A stretch of DNA of 64,000 nucleotides from Reichenbachiella versicolor (GTDB lineage: Bacteria; Bacteroidota; Bacteroidia; Cytophagales; Cyclobacteriaceae): NCBI RefSeq assembly GCF_003171675.1, contig NZ_QFZQ01000006.1:124001-188000 (forward strand), read 5' to 3'. The notes beneath the pieces were generated by a model. The model was not told the origin of the DNA. It saw nothing but the letters and a program-made list of their open reading frames with translations, and made no database searches. Shown here in pieces: positions 27,155-37,400 of the stretch. The position numbers and the translations under genes are program-made. How positions within the stretch are numbered: position 1 is the stretch's first letter; each line of letters starts with the position of its first letter.

Positions 27155-28174
27155 TTATGCTTGGCAGTCAATTAAATATTTCATCCCTGCTGGGTTGTTA
27201 TCAATCGTCTCAAAAATCGATTGGATATTGTCTAGGGTGTCAACTTTGGTAGTTAACTTTTCGAATGGAATAAAGCCTGAAGCTGCTATTCTGATTGCTT
27301 CTTCATAATCATCTTCTTCGTAAAGCCTAGCACCTAATAGCTCAATTTCAGACCAGAAGAATTTGAAAAGATCTACTTTCTTTTTCTCTCCACCGTGAAT
27401 TGCTACCATTACTATTCTTCCTCTCACATTGAGAACTTCTGTCATCGCATCTACACCTGGCTGTGATCCAGAAACTTCAAATGCACAATCGATCATCTTC
27501 TCCTCAGTCAACTCGCTGATTTTTTCAGTCAAGCTTTCTTTGATTGGGTTGATCGTCGTGAATCCAAGCTCTGACAGCATCTCAAGTCTGTTCTCATTTA
27601 CCTCTGAAATGATCACGTTAGCTCCTTTTTCCTTTAACACATATGCGATCAAAGTTCCGATAGGTCCTCCTCCTATTACTAGGCAATTTTCTCCAGCTTG
27701 AACTCTACCAATTTTCACGTCGTGCGTAGCTACTGACAATGGCTCTATAAATGCTCCATTTTTCAATGACATTCCTTCTGGAAGTTTGTGCAAAGTGTAT
27801 GCAGGAACTGTCCAACTGTTTTGGAATGCTCCAGCTGAATCAATACCAATAAACTTTAAATTTTTTCCTACATGTGCGTGGCCTTTGTCGAATGGGTGCG
27901 GCTCTCCAAAGTGCAATGGTCTTACTGCTACTTTGTCTCCAACCTTTACGTTAGTTACACCTTCTCCAATTTCTGCTACAGTTGCACTTGCTTCGTGACC
28001 TACAGTCTGTGGTGGGTTTACTCTTGCGTCCATTACGCCGTGATAGATGTGTACATCTGTACCACAAACGCCACAATACGCTACATCTAATCTTACTTCT
28101 CCTGCGCCTGGGGCTACCTTGGTCCCTTCGCCTATCTCAAATACTCCTTTACTTACGTATTTTGCTGCTTTCAT
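27155..28174 (-). CDS. Zinc-type alcohol dehydrogenase, probable 2-keto-3-deoxy-L-galactonate 5-dehydrogenase
   Basis: The 339 residues form a medium-chain dehydrogenase. The catalytic zinc region shows C37 in CGVCGTD and GHE at 59-61, with a further ligand-like glutamate in FIEPLSV. The cofactor motif is VIGGGPIGT. The structural-zinc lobe, where four spaced cysteines are usual, instead reads 'VRPLHFGEPHPFDKGHAHVGKN' without cysteines. The family includes sorbitol, threonine and galactonate dehydrogenases. The neighbours suggest oxidation of 2-keto-3-deoxy-L-galactonate at C5 to the 2,5-diketo acid. It is the promoter-proximal gene of the set; the assigned substrate is inference. Confidence 0.75.
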   Translation of the reverse strand: MKAAKYVSKGVFEIGEGTKVAPGAGEVRLDVAYCGVCGTDVHIYHGVMDARVNPPQTVGHEASATVAEIGEGVTNVKVGDKVAVRPLHFGEPHPFDKGHAHVGKNLKFIGIDSAGAFQNSWTVPAYTLHKLPEGMSLKNGAFIEPLSVATHDVKIGRVQAGENCLVIGGGPIGTLIAYVLKEKGANVIISEVNENRLEMLSELGFTTINPIKESLTEKISELTEEKMIDCAFEVSGSQPGVDAMTEVLNVRGRIVMVAIHGGEKKKVDLFKFFWSEIELLGARLYEEDDYEEAIRIAASGFIPFEKLTTKVDTLDNIQSIFETIDNNPAGMKYLIDCQA

Positions 28175-28212
28175 TTGTATTGTTGTATAATTTCAATCTT
28201 ACCAAAAAAACG

Positions 28213-28234
28213 GCACTTTGAACAGCCAAAGTAC
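28213..28234. promoter_or_regulatory. Candidate operator upstream of the sugar operon
   Basis: GCACTTTG (28213-28220) and CAAAGTAC (28227-28234) form an inverted repeat matching at 7 of 8 positions around a 6-base centre. It ends about 40 bp before the first gene. An operator for the LacI-type regulator is one reading; the centre lacks the CG typical of many LacI-family sites. Confidence 0.4.
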
Positions 28235-28802
28235 CTACATGTAATAGCCCAGTACGAACGAAAAATCGCCGTATACAAATATTGTTTGTCTAAACTTCAA
28301 CCTCCTTCATACGCACTCAACGATTACTGAACAAACTGAACAGAGCCTCTTGTTGACATGGATTAATCCTCAACAGAGATGTTTTGTTCTATCATCGCAA
28401 AAGAATCACAACCTCAACCTTCTTCTGAGCAGATTTGTTTTTAATATGAACATATTCGTCCACTGAATGAATTACATCTATGAAAATGAGATTTTCAAAT
28501 AAAATTTTTGCGAGAGTGTGATCATAAGGTTAACCCTGAAACAAAATGATTATTCAAACTCAACACTTATGACTTATCATCTTGACAATTACTTATTCTA
28601 GTAGTTGAGTAAAACTTATGCTTATGACATCTCTCTAAACTTATCAAGCTATCTCTGCTATTGAATATCTATGGTATTCTTATCACTGAGCTTATCCTAT
28701 TCCCTAAAACAAAACTGCCCTTTAACAAGAGACAGATTGTGGGGTTTTAACAGTAGAAATTCCAATCATTATATCCTTATAGAGATAGTTCGTTTATCTT
28801 GT
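28235..28802. other. Non-coding gap between GH86 gene and sugar operon
   Basis: About 570 bp without a supportable gene. It must hold the promoter of the sugar operon and the 3' end of the GH86 transcript. I see no convincing terminator hairpin and no complete TTTG/TAnnTTTG pair. Confidence 0.5.
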
Positions 28803-31013
28803 TCATTCGACTATCATTTTACTTGTATAACTATCCCCATCTGCAATCATATTGAGTATATATACGCCTGCTTCCAAATCGGCAATATTAATTTCAACTT
28901 GACCAGACTTAACCTTGATTGTTTTGACTGTTTTACCATCCAGTGTTTTGAAATTCAATAGTCCATGTATATTCCTTGAAGGAAACCCTACTTCAATTGA
29001 ATTGGTGGCTGGATTAGGGGTTATATCTAGTGATTTTTTATTTATACTAGTTTTTATTCCTAGACTTAGGTTTTCATCATTGTATTCACTGCGTTTGATC
29101 TTTCTAGAGTGTTCAAAGACTTGCAATGCTACACTACTAACATGTCCACCATCGTCTTCAAAAATAACTTCAACTGAATTAGAAGCAGCAATCAAATAGT
29201 TTGGAACCTCGATCTCCAATACTCCAAAAAAGGTTTCCCGATCTACTTGCTTATCTCCGCGAATATTGGCGGGAACATATAAGTCTTCTCCATTGAATTT
29301 GACTATTGGTCGAAGATTTTTTCCATGATCTCTACCTAAGCCTAATCTTAATATACCCTCTCCATTAGTACCTTTTGACACATTATTTATGGAGAAAGTA
29401 ATTGGTCGACCAGACTTAATCTCTTGTAGATAAGTCTTAGCATAATATTTGGTCTCTTTAGATACATGATTCATTGTGACATCATTCGATAATTCGATCT
29501 TCATTATTATCGTTCCTTCTGGCTTTAAGGTCATTGTTTTTGGAATACTTGATCCCGTAGTCCTGGAAATTTCCGTTCCCTGATTTTTCAGAAACATTTG
29601 CTTAACTTCAACACTACTTACTTGGTTAGTTTCTAGTCCAAGTGCATTGAGTGAGACTTCTACTGGGTCAAATTTTAAATTGTTGATAATAACGAAAGCA
29701 ATGTCACCTTCAACATAACCATCTACCATCAAATCCAAATTGGTTGAGTATGTGTCGATTCTCGTTCCCTTTACTTCTGCCCACAACTCGTACACCTTGA
29801 CCATATCTGTATACACCCATTGTCCGGATAAGGCATTCGGTTCGTCTTCCATCCTGAGTAAACGATGATTGTAAGTATTATCCACTGATGTAGTTCCCCA
29901 TTTAGCTTTGATAGGAAGGAAGTTAACAGTTTTGTTAATGATATCTGCACGCTCCATAAACTGGAGCATCATCGAGTTAACAGACTTGTTGTGTAACCAG
30001 TCTCTGTATCTGGACCATGGACCAAAATAATCATGCATCTGTGCTCCATATTCTGAAATCATAAATGGCTTGACTTTATTAAATTTCATATAACTGTACT
30101 GCTCCATAATATCGAAGGTAGCTTCCATATTGCTCCCTTTTCGGTATTGTTCTTTTCCTTGAAGAGCTGGAAAGTCATAAAGGTGAATAGTCCAATAATC
30201 CATCTTTTCTCCTGCAATATCCATGAAGGCCTTCCATCTGTCATTCCATTCTCCAAAATTGTCTGCTTCATGATCTGGAAATGCTGTACAATATCCCCCT
30301 ATCTTAATATTTTGATTATAGTCATGAATGGCATCTGCTACTCCATTATGGAATTTGAAGATATCTTGAAGGCTCTCATCACCAAATTCAAATAGATGCC
30401 AAACTGGCTCATTAATTACTTCTAAGTATTTCGGAGTAGGTTGTCCAGAAGCCCCTCCATTTCCATAAGTAGCTTGAATGTATCTTCCCATATACTCCCC
30501 TGTCGCTGTTCCAAATGATTCTTCCCCGGTATCAACTTGGGAAAAAGACCATTTTTCAGAACCTATCTCTTGACCATCAGGCCAAAACGGGTGTAATTGA
30601 GCCGCTAGTATCTGATCGTTTCGATCTTCATAGGCATGCCAGTCGGTTTTGTTGATATACTTGTTTTTAATAGAAGTTCCGTTTGCAATAATGTCTACTG
30701 GATTCGCATATCCTTTCCTTGCAGGATCTTCTCCTACTGCGTTGTTAAGATACCATGTGATAGTCCCAGTATTCCTCCCGAGATAAACATCGTATCCTTT
30801 CAGAAAGTGCTCTCTTACATTTGCAATCTTATTATCTCCATCCCATTCATCTTCAATCACATCTGCATGAATGGCTACAAATTTGTTTCGGTCAAATTGA
30901 TCTATATCTCCTAATTGATGTTTTACATCAAAATTGACATCTATTACTATCTGTGCCTGTAAATAGCTCGTAACTCCTAGTATCAAAGTCAATATCACTC
31001 CCCTCTTGTTCAT
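28803..31013 (-). CDS. Secreted GH86 beta-agarase/beta-porphyranase with T9SS sorting domain
   Basis: The 736-residue protein has a signal peptide (about 1-20, ending LQA), then a glycoside-hydrolase clan A barrel. The acid/base glutamate is probably E202 in EVINEPVWH and the nucleophile E321 in ISEYGAQ. The opening FDRNKFVAIHAD and the later KYLEVINEPVW fit my memory of GH86, a family of endo-acting agarases and porphyranases. A beta-sandwich region follows, and the last 70 residues (NPATNSIEVGF onward) are a type A sorting domain for type IX secretion. Whether it prefers agarose or sulfated porphyran cannot be told. It follows the SusC/SusD/lipoprotein genes, separated from them by an intrinsic terminator. 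Confidence 0.82.
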   Translation of the reverse strand: MNKRGVILTLILGVTSYLQAQIVIDVNFDVKHQLGDIDQFDRNKFVAIHADVIEDEWDGDNKIANVREHFLKGYDVYLGRNTGTITWYLNNAVGEDPARKGYANPVDIIANGTSIKNKYINKTDWHAYEDRNDQILAAQLHPFWPDGQEIGSEKWSFSQVDTGEESFGTATGEYMGRYIQATYGNGGASGQPTPKYLEVINEPVWHLFEFGDESLQDIFKFHNGVADAIHDYNQNIKIGGYCTAFPDHEADNFGEWNDRWKAFMDIAGEKMDYWTIHLYDFPALQGKEQYRKGSNMEATFDIMEQYSYMKFNKVKPFMISEYGAQMHDYFGPWSRYRDWLHNKSVNSMMLQFMERADIINKTVNFLPIKAKWGTTSVDNTYNHRLLRMEDEPNALSGQWVYTDMVKVYELWAEVKGTRIDTYSTNLDLMVDGYVEGDIAFVIINNLKFDPVEVSLNALGLETNQVSSVEVKQMFLKNQGTEISRTTGSSIPKTMTLKPEGTIIMKIELSNDVTMNHVSKETKYYAKTYLQEIKSGRPITFSINNVSKGTNGEGILRLGLGRDHGKNLRPIVKFNGEDLYVPANIRGDKQVDRETFFGVLEIEVPNYLIAASNSVEVIFEDDGGHVSSVALQVFEHSRKIKRSEYNDENLSLGIKTSINKKSLDITPNPATNSIEVGFPSRNIHGLLNFKTLDGKTVKTIKVKSGQVEINIADLEAGVYILNMIADGDSYTSKMIVE

Positions 31014-31057
31014 TTGATATATTGTTTATTCAAAAAATGGTTTAGGATAAAAAAAGA

Positions 31058-31087
31058 AACAGAGATCGATATACACCGATCTCTGTT
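31058..31087 (-). terminator. Intrinsic terminator between lipoprotein and GH86 genes
   Basis: AACAGAGATCG (31058-31068) and CGATCTCTGTT (31077-31087) are a perfect 11-bp inverted repeat with an 8-base loop. On the minus strand it is followed by TCTTTTTTTA. Only about 45 bp remain before the GH86 start, too little for an obvious separate promoter, so GH86 may depend on read-through. Confidence 0.85.
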
Positions 31088-31100
31088 CCCAGTTAAAGTA

Positions 31101-32648
31101 TTAATTCATGGGTCTTGGTTCCCATAGACGCAGTTCTACATCGTCCAGCCATAGCGTACCTCCATCAAGCAACCTGAAGTAACAATATGTTGAAATTGAA
31201 CTAGCATTAAATACCTTAGAAATCTGATGCCATTGATTAAATGATACACTACTGAAAGTGGTTTCAGCTTGTGTACCCCAATCTTCAGGTATAAATAAAC
31301 CTATTTGATTGAAAGTCCCTGCGCCTGTAGCTGCAGTCACATAAATCCAACCTGAGAGCCTATACTGAGCTCCTGCTTCTATTGGGGATCCAAATGGGTC
31401 TGTATTATTTAGAGCTTCTGCGAATCCTCCATCTAATCCTACAAATTTCAAACTGTTAGATCCTGTTCTAGCAAAATCAGTAACTACCGAAACTGTTTGT
31501 CCTAAGTCAGCCCCATTCCAATAAACCTGTCCCCAATTCGAAGAACTTGATCCTTCAAACCCGCCTTGAACTTCTAAAAGATTATCCGCACCAAAATCTA
31601 CTCTTTCGCTAAAATCTGTAACCAATACTCCGTCAGAAGTCATTAGACTACCAGCTGTAAAATCAACAGTAACAGTATCTGTATTGTATAGAGTTTCCTC
31701 ACTAAAAGTGATAACTACTACGTTTTGTTCACCTGCCTTTAGATCGATTGAAGAAACTAGAGGTTTAATTTCTATCCCATTATTCTCGATCAATATATCA
31801 AAATCACTAGGGTTGATTGTGGTAGCATCCATTTCTCTGCTGAAGTTCAATTCTACCTTGTTATCAACTTCTGTCAATGCATCTAAATCAACAGGATCCG
31901 AGGAAGGAACTACTTTGATAAAATCGCGAAAAACTACTGTATCAATACCTGCTGGTCGAGTTCTTCTAGCTAAAAAAACGGCATCGTAAGTACCTACTTT
32001 TTTATACTTGACAGTAGTCACATCAGCTGTACCAGCTTCCAAATCTGCCGCTACATAGTCTACTCTAGCAGGGTCACTCCCATCAAGCATGTATATTAAT
32101 TCCGCTGGTTCCCCTGTTGCTGTATAAGAATAACTTACACTCCTACTTGAAACAACTTCGTTTAGTGCACCTGTTGACATGTCTAATGATGATTCTACAT
32201 TTCCATCTTTGTCCAGTCTTTGCCCAGTTATAGTAAGCCTTACAGAGTCCAATACGTCTACAATAATCAAACTATCATAAGATGTCTCTTCTTGCTGAAA
32301 ACCATTGATGTAAAACGGTTCACCAAAATCTAGAGAAAGTTTAACCTCGTGCTTACCTGGCTCTGAAAAAACAAAATAATCTAAATCTGCTGTTGACATA
32401 GATGTACCTGTACTCACTGCAGTCCCTATATTTTCAGGCAGGGTCCAAGTCCTTGAAATCACACCTGAAGACACATCAGCAAATGTAATAGAGTCATTTA
32501 CCTGAACTTGATTACCAAAATTGGTCTGATTATTATATACTACAAGGTTCTTTGAAGTTTCACCTGGAGCCTCGTATTGATCTTCGCAGGAGCTAACTAT
32601 CACAAGTGCGATGGTTGCTACTGATATATATTTTAATAACTTCTTCAT
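31101..32648 (-). CDS. Surface glycan-binding lipoprotein candidate (SusE/F position), set 1
   Basis: The 515-residue product has a lipoprotein signal (VSSC near residue 20). The N-terminal region looks PKD-like (ITFADVSSG then EPGKHEVKL). It is followed by Ig-like sandwich segments and a C-terminal jelly-roll stretch ending WLDDVELRLWEPRP, the pattern of carbohydrate-binding modules. It has no enzyme motif. Position directly after SusD indicates an outer-membrane protein that holds the polysaccharide for the SusCD pump. MKKLL at 32648 is preferred over the codon two positions earlier. The ligand, presumably agar or porphyran, is inferred from the neighbouring GH86. Confidence 0.72.
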   Translation of the reverse strand: MKKLLKYISVATIALVIVSSCEDQYEAPGETSKNLVVYNNQTNFGNQVQVNDSITFADVSSGVISRTWTLPENIGTAVSTGTSMSTADLDYFVFSEPGKHEVKLSLDFGEPFYINGFQQEETSYDSLIIVDVLDSVRLTITGQRLDKDGNVESSLDMSTGALNEVVSSRSVSYSYTATGEPAELIYMLDGSDPARVDYVAADLEAGTADVTTVKYKKVGTYDAVFLARRTRPAGIDTVVFRDFIKVVPSSDPVDLDALTEVDNKVELNFSREMDATTINPSDFDILIENNGIEIKPLVSSIDLKAGEQNVVVITFSEETLYNTDTVTVDFTAGSLMTSDGVLVTDFSERVDFGADNLLEVQGGFEGSSSSNWGQVYWNGADLGQTVSVVTDFARTGSNSLKFVGLDGGFAEALNNTDPFGSPIEAGAQYRLSGWIYVTAATGAGTFNQIGLFIPEDWGTQAETTFSSVSFNQWHQISKVFNASSISTYCYFRLLDGGTLWLDDVELRLWEPRPMN

Positions 32649-32666
32649 GTCCATAATAGTTTAGTC

Positions 32667-34403
32667 TTATTCTGATGCAGTTTCATCTGCTGTGACATTT
32701 AGTCCAGTATTTATTTGAACTTCACTTGTAGGTATTGGAAAGTAATCTCTTATCTCACTATAGTTAGCCAGAGCTGTAATGAAGTCGGGTCTAACCCTTG
32801 CGAGGTACAATGGAGCTATTCCTTCTATTGCATCATAATTGTCAAGCTTCCATTGTTCATCAGAAGCTAATATGGCCCACTGTGACTCAACCAACCCCCA
32901 TCTAACAAGATCCTTCCATCTATGCCCCTCAAAGCATAACTCTAGTGGGCGCTCTACTAATCTAATATGAGTCAACAGGTTTGCAATAGTAGGAGAAACT
33001 TCTTCAGCTACTCCATATCTCATGGCGCTTCGATGCAACGCTGGAAAAGTGTTCATAGAAACTGCCGGACTACCTGTAACAGGCCGATCTAAATAATCAG
33101 TAATCGTACTTGCCCCTGCTCTGAATCTGATTTGATCTAGAATATCAATAGCGTCTGTCACTGCATCAGTAGCTCCGGCTTCTAGAATCGCTTCTGCGTA
33201 CATTAGTAGGATATCAGCATACCTGATATGTCTAAAATTAATACCTGATCGTTCTAAACTTGCATCTTCAAACTCTAAGTGATACCAATTAGAGTGTTTT
33301 TTCACATATCCACTTTGACCAAAACCAAATGCTGTAATATCCACAATGTTTTGCCCATAATAAGTCCCTGTACCTTGAGCGTTTGCTATGCTTGCTTGAA
33401 GTCTATTAGATTCCTGTCCATCGATTCGTTCATTCATAAACATTTCATGCAAATAGTAGGTAGGTAAAACAGTATTGTACCCTCCTACATTTGTTTGTGC
33501 CATTTGTCTATTCATCGATGTGGCTTCAGCACCTACTTCATTGGTGTTATCATCAATTTTGTTCCCGTTCACATCTGGCACCAATACTTCAGAATAATTC
33601 ACTTCAAAGATCGACTCACTATTGAACTCGTTTGTATGAGACCAGTTATCCAAAATATTTGGGGTCAGTGCATAAATCCCTTCATCAATAATCTCTTTGA
33701 ATTCTTTTGCTGCATCTGTCCATTTACTATCGTACAAATAGACTTTACCTTTCATAGCTGTCGCAGCTCCCCAAGTAACTCGTCCTGTATTATCAACACC
33801 CGACCATTGAGTAGGTAGATACTTCTTTGCAGAATCTAAATCAGGCATAATAACCTGATTAGTCACCTCACTGATTGTGGAAAATGGTTTATCAAAATCA
33901 TCGCTAGAAACAGGAATCTCAGTATGAATAACAGCCCCATTGTACGAATGGGCAATTTGGAAATAAAAGAATGCTCTCAAGAATCTAGTTTGAGCCATTA
34001 TTAGTTTTTTCTCTTCAGCTGTCAGTGTTACTTTTTCATCTTCCAGATACTGTAACACTTGATTGGCTCTGAAGACACCTATGTACAACTCATTCCATTT
34101 TGTCTGAACATGCTCTGTAGCATCTGTAAAACTCAATGTTCCAAAGGCATCATGAGGAAACCAAAACTCGGTTGCTCCTAAATCACCCTGTACCATTTCG
34201 TAGGTTAAATTCGCTCCACTTACAGATTTGAATTGTAGTGCTCCATAAACGGTATTCAGTGCTTTATCAAAATCAGAACTTGATTCCCAAAATACCTCTG
34301 GAGTGATGGCATTTGGGTTTACTTCTGTCAAAAACTCATCCTCTTGACAACTTGTTGCTAGCAAGAAGACTGGTACCAATAAGGTATATAATATATTTTT
34401 CAT
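32667..34403 (-). CDS. susD: SusD/RagB-family nutrient-binding outer-membrane lipoprotein, set 1
   Basis: SusD proteins cap the SusC channel and capture oligosaccharides. The 578 residues start with a lipoprotein signal (LLATSCQED), then show the SusD-like helical N-terminus (NPNAITPEVFW) and TPR-like repeats. The C-terminal part has the family signature RRPLELCFEGHRW in the form RPLELCFEGHRWKDLVRWG. The frame is open six codons earlier, but MKNILYTLL at 34403 gives a normal signal peptide. It follows susC by 18 bp. Confidence 0.93.
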   Translation of the reverse strand: MKNILYTLLVPVFLLATSCQEDEFLTEVNPNAITPEVFWESSSDFDKALNTVYGALQFKSVSGANLTYEMVQGDLGATEFWFPHDAFGTLSFTDATEHVQTKWNELYIGVFRANQVLQYLEDEKVTLTAEEKKLIMAQTRFLRAFFYFQIAHSYNGAVIHTEIPVSSDDFDKPFSTISEVTNQVIMPDLDSAKKYLPTQWSGVDNTGRVTWGAATAMKGKVYLYDSKWTDAAKEFKEIIDEGIYALTPNILDNWSHTNEFNSESIFEVNYSEVLVPDVNGNKIDDNTNEVGAEATSMNRQMAQTNVGGYNTVLPTYYLHEMFMNERIDGQESNRLQASIANAQGTGTYYGQNIVDITAFGFGQSGYVKKHSNWYHLEFEDASLERSGINFRHIRYADILLMYAEAILEAGATDAVTDAIDILDQIRFRAGASTITDYLDRPVTGSPAVSMNTFPALHRSAMRYGVAEEVSPTIANLLTHIRLVERPLELCFEGHRWKDLVRWGLVESQWAILASDEQWKLDNYDAIEGIAPLYLARVRPDFITALANYSEIRDYFPIPTSEVQINTGLNVTADETASE

Positions 34404-34421
34404 CTTTCCGTGCTTTATCAA

Positions 34422-37400
34422 TTAGAACTGTAATTGGATTCCTCCTAGGAATTTTCGAGTAATAGGGTAACTTCCACTATCAACTCCTCTGGTAAATAAT
34501 CCGTCACCTCCCACTTCTGGATCGTAACCTTCATATTTGGTAAATGTGAATGGATTTTGGGCAGTGAAATACAATCTCAACTTTGAGATTCTGTCATTAA
34601 AGACTTTGGAAGGAAAGGTGTAGCCCAACGTAATATTTCGAATTCTCAAGTATGAACCATCCTCCAGGTAATAATCTGACCTCCCTCGGAAGTTGCTATG
34701 TTCCTGATTGTTTCTTGCCATAGGAATATCAGAATCAGGATTGGATGGAGTCCACATATATAACATATCTCTATGTCTGCTTGTACCATAGGCATGAAGC
34801 TTAGAGCCATTGTATATTTCTGCACCATAAGAGTAATAGGCTTGAACAAATAGATCGAAGCCTTTGTATTGAGCGTTGAATGCTAATCCTAACTCAAATT
34901 CGGGCATCCCTGACCCTCTATATACTCTATCAGCATCAGTGATTACGCTATCTCTAGCATCCATTATACCATCACCATCTGTATCTATAGTTAACTGATC
35001 CTCATACATCAAGTCCCCTATCATATAGGTTTCTTTCATTCCTGCTTGATACTTTTCTAATTGCTCTTCCGTCTTAATCACTCCTTGGTTTTTCACCAAA
35101 AAGAAAGCCCCTGCTTCGTACCCTTGGACTAGATAAGTAGTATAATCTACTCTATCTCCTCTGGATGCTACGGGTCTACCACCTGCAAAAGCTAGTCCTT
35201 CAATCCCATTTAGATTCGTAACTTCGTTAGTGTTTTTAGTAAATGTCGCGTTGATAGACCACTTAAACTCTGAAGAACTCTCTCTGTAGCCAAGTGCCAA
35301 TTCCACTCCTTTATTGACCATATTACCAGCATTTACCGTCTGTCGATTGTAACTATCCGCATCTCTCGTTTGCCATACACCTGATGATGGAGCTACTTGC
35401 TCAGGAAGAATCATATCTTCTTTATCATTGTTATAGAAGTCCATGGTGAATGTGACTCTGTTCTCTAAGAATGCCATGTCTACTCCTATATTTCTAGAAA
35501 TTGTTGTTTCCCAACCTATAAGGGGATTGTAGTACCTTCTCTGAATAGAGCCAATTCCGAGCACCTCTTCCCCTTCTCCTCCAAAAGGATAGTTGACTCC
35601 TGTCTCTATGATTGGCTGCCAGTCATAAGCTCCATCAGTTGATTGGTTACCTACTTGTGCATAGCTACCTCTGATTTTTAAAGAGTTTATAAAGTTTAAT
35701 TCCGAAATATTTTGAAAAAATGACTCTTCACTAATATTCCACCCTGCAGAAAGTCCGAAAAAGGATTGATATCTATTGTCCTTAGAAAATACTGATGTCC
35801 CATCATGTCTAATACTAGCTGATAACAGATAACGTTCATCATACCCGTATTGAACTCTCAGCATTTTTCCTGCTAGATTTCTTGAGGAATTACTTCCTAA
35901 AGGTTTTTCAGGCGAAATACCTGCATCAAATACCTGTGTATTATTACTAGCCAAGCCATTTACTTTTGTAGTGACATCTTTACTATCAAATGCTTCGTAG
36001 GCCAATACCCCGGTAACTCCCAGATTATGCACACCAAATTTCTTTTGATAATTGAGAATATTCTCCCAAGTAGTTTTTTTATTAAATACAAACTCCTCTG
36101 TCAATACTGCCTGAGTTCTACCGCTACCTGATACACTATTTGGCCCAAAGACCAACATTTTAGGTTCGAAAAATTTTCTTCGATAGTTCCAATCATTTCT
36201 TCCCAAGTTTACCTTGTAACTAAAACCTTCGAAAAATTCATATTCCAAATTCAGTGCTACATTATTTGTGTTGATCGTTCTCTCATCTCTATTATTGATG
36301 ATTTGAGATAAGTAACTGTATTGCTCTACATTATCACTAATAATAAAAAACTCATCATTGCCTAACGGATCCAAAGCATTAATACCCGGGTTATATGGCA
36401 TTTGTACTACAGCTTGCTCATATATCTGCCAAGGTTCCTGAGACTGTTGTTCTTCAGAAAAGGACATAGAAGCAAAGGCTTTAAACTTCCCTTTGGTATA
36501 TGTACCGTTAACTCTAGTTGTGATTCTATCATAATCGGAGTTGATCAGAACTCCTTCTTGATCGAAGTAGTTAACATTAGCATTAAATGTTAAATTCTTC
36601 TCTCCTCCCATCAAGTTCAAATTATAACTCTGCATCAATGCATTATCATTTTGAATATCTCCTACAAAGTCATTATTGATAGAAAGTGCATCAGGGTTAA
36701 AAAATAGAGCTTGAGGCTCCTGATTCAATGGTTTCAACTTTTCATGATTGACATAAAACTGATCTTGCGTATTGAGCAGTGGTGTACCAGAAGTAATGTT
36801 CTGAATACCAGCATAAGCTGAGAAGTCTACTTTCATTTGACCTGCCTTACCTCTTCGTGTCGTGATCAAGATCACACCATTAGAAGCTCTGACACCATAG
36901 ATAGCAGCAGCAGCGCCATCTTTCAATACTTCTATAGACTCTATCTGTTCATTTGCTATCCTAGGATTATCTTGATAGGGTATCCCATCTACTACATATA
37001 GAGGTCCAGAAGCACCTTCTGCCACTGACCCCAATCCTCTAATTTGGATGTTGGCAACTTCACCTGGTCGTCCGCTTGAAGCTTGGACATTCACCCCGGC
37101 TACCTGACCTTGAATAGCATCACCAAGATCTGGAGTTGCATTTTTCAAAAGTTCGTCAGCTTTTAAAGAAGCTACTGCTCCGGTGACTTCCTTTTTCTTT
37201 TGAATACCATAGCCTACTACTACGACCTCTTCGAGTTCTTCGATATCGATCTCCAACTGGATATCAATCTGAGATCGACCTCCAATAATCACCTCTTTAG
37301 ACTTGTAGCCGATAAAACTTACCACGAGGGTCTCTGCATCACTTGGCACTGAGAAAGAGTAATCTCCTTCTATATCAGTGATAGTACCTGTTGTAGTACC

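Noticed and set aside
28235-28802. Promoter of the sugar operon of TTTG/TAnnTTTG type
   Set aside because: Partial matches such as TAAGATTG exist, but spacing to a TTTG is wrong, so no call is made.
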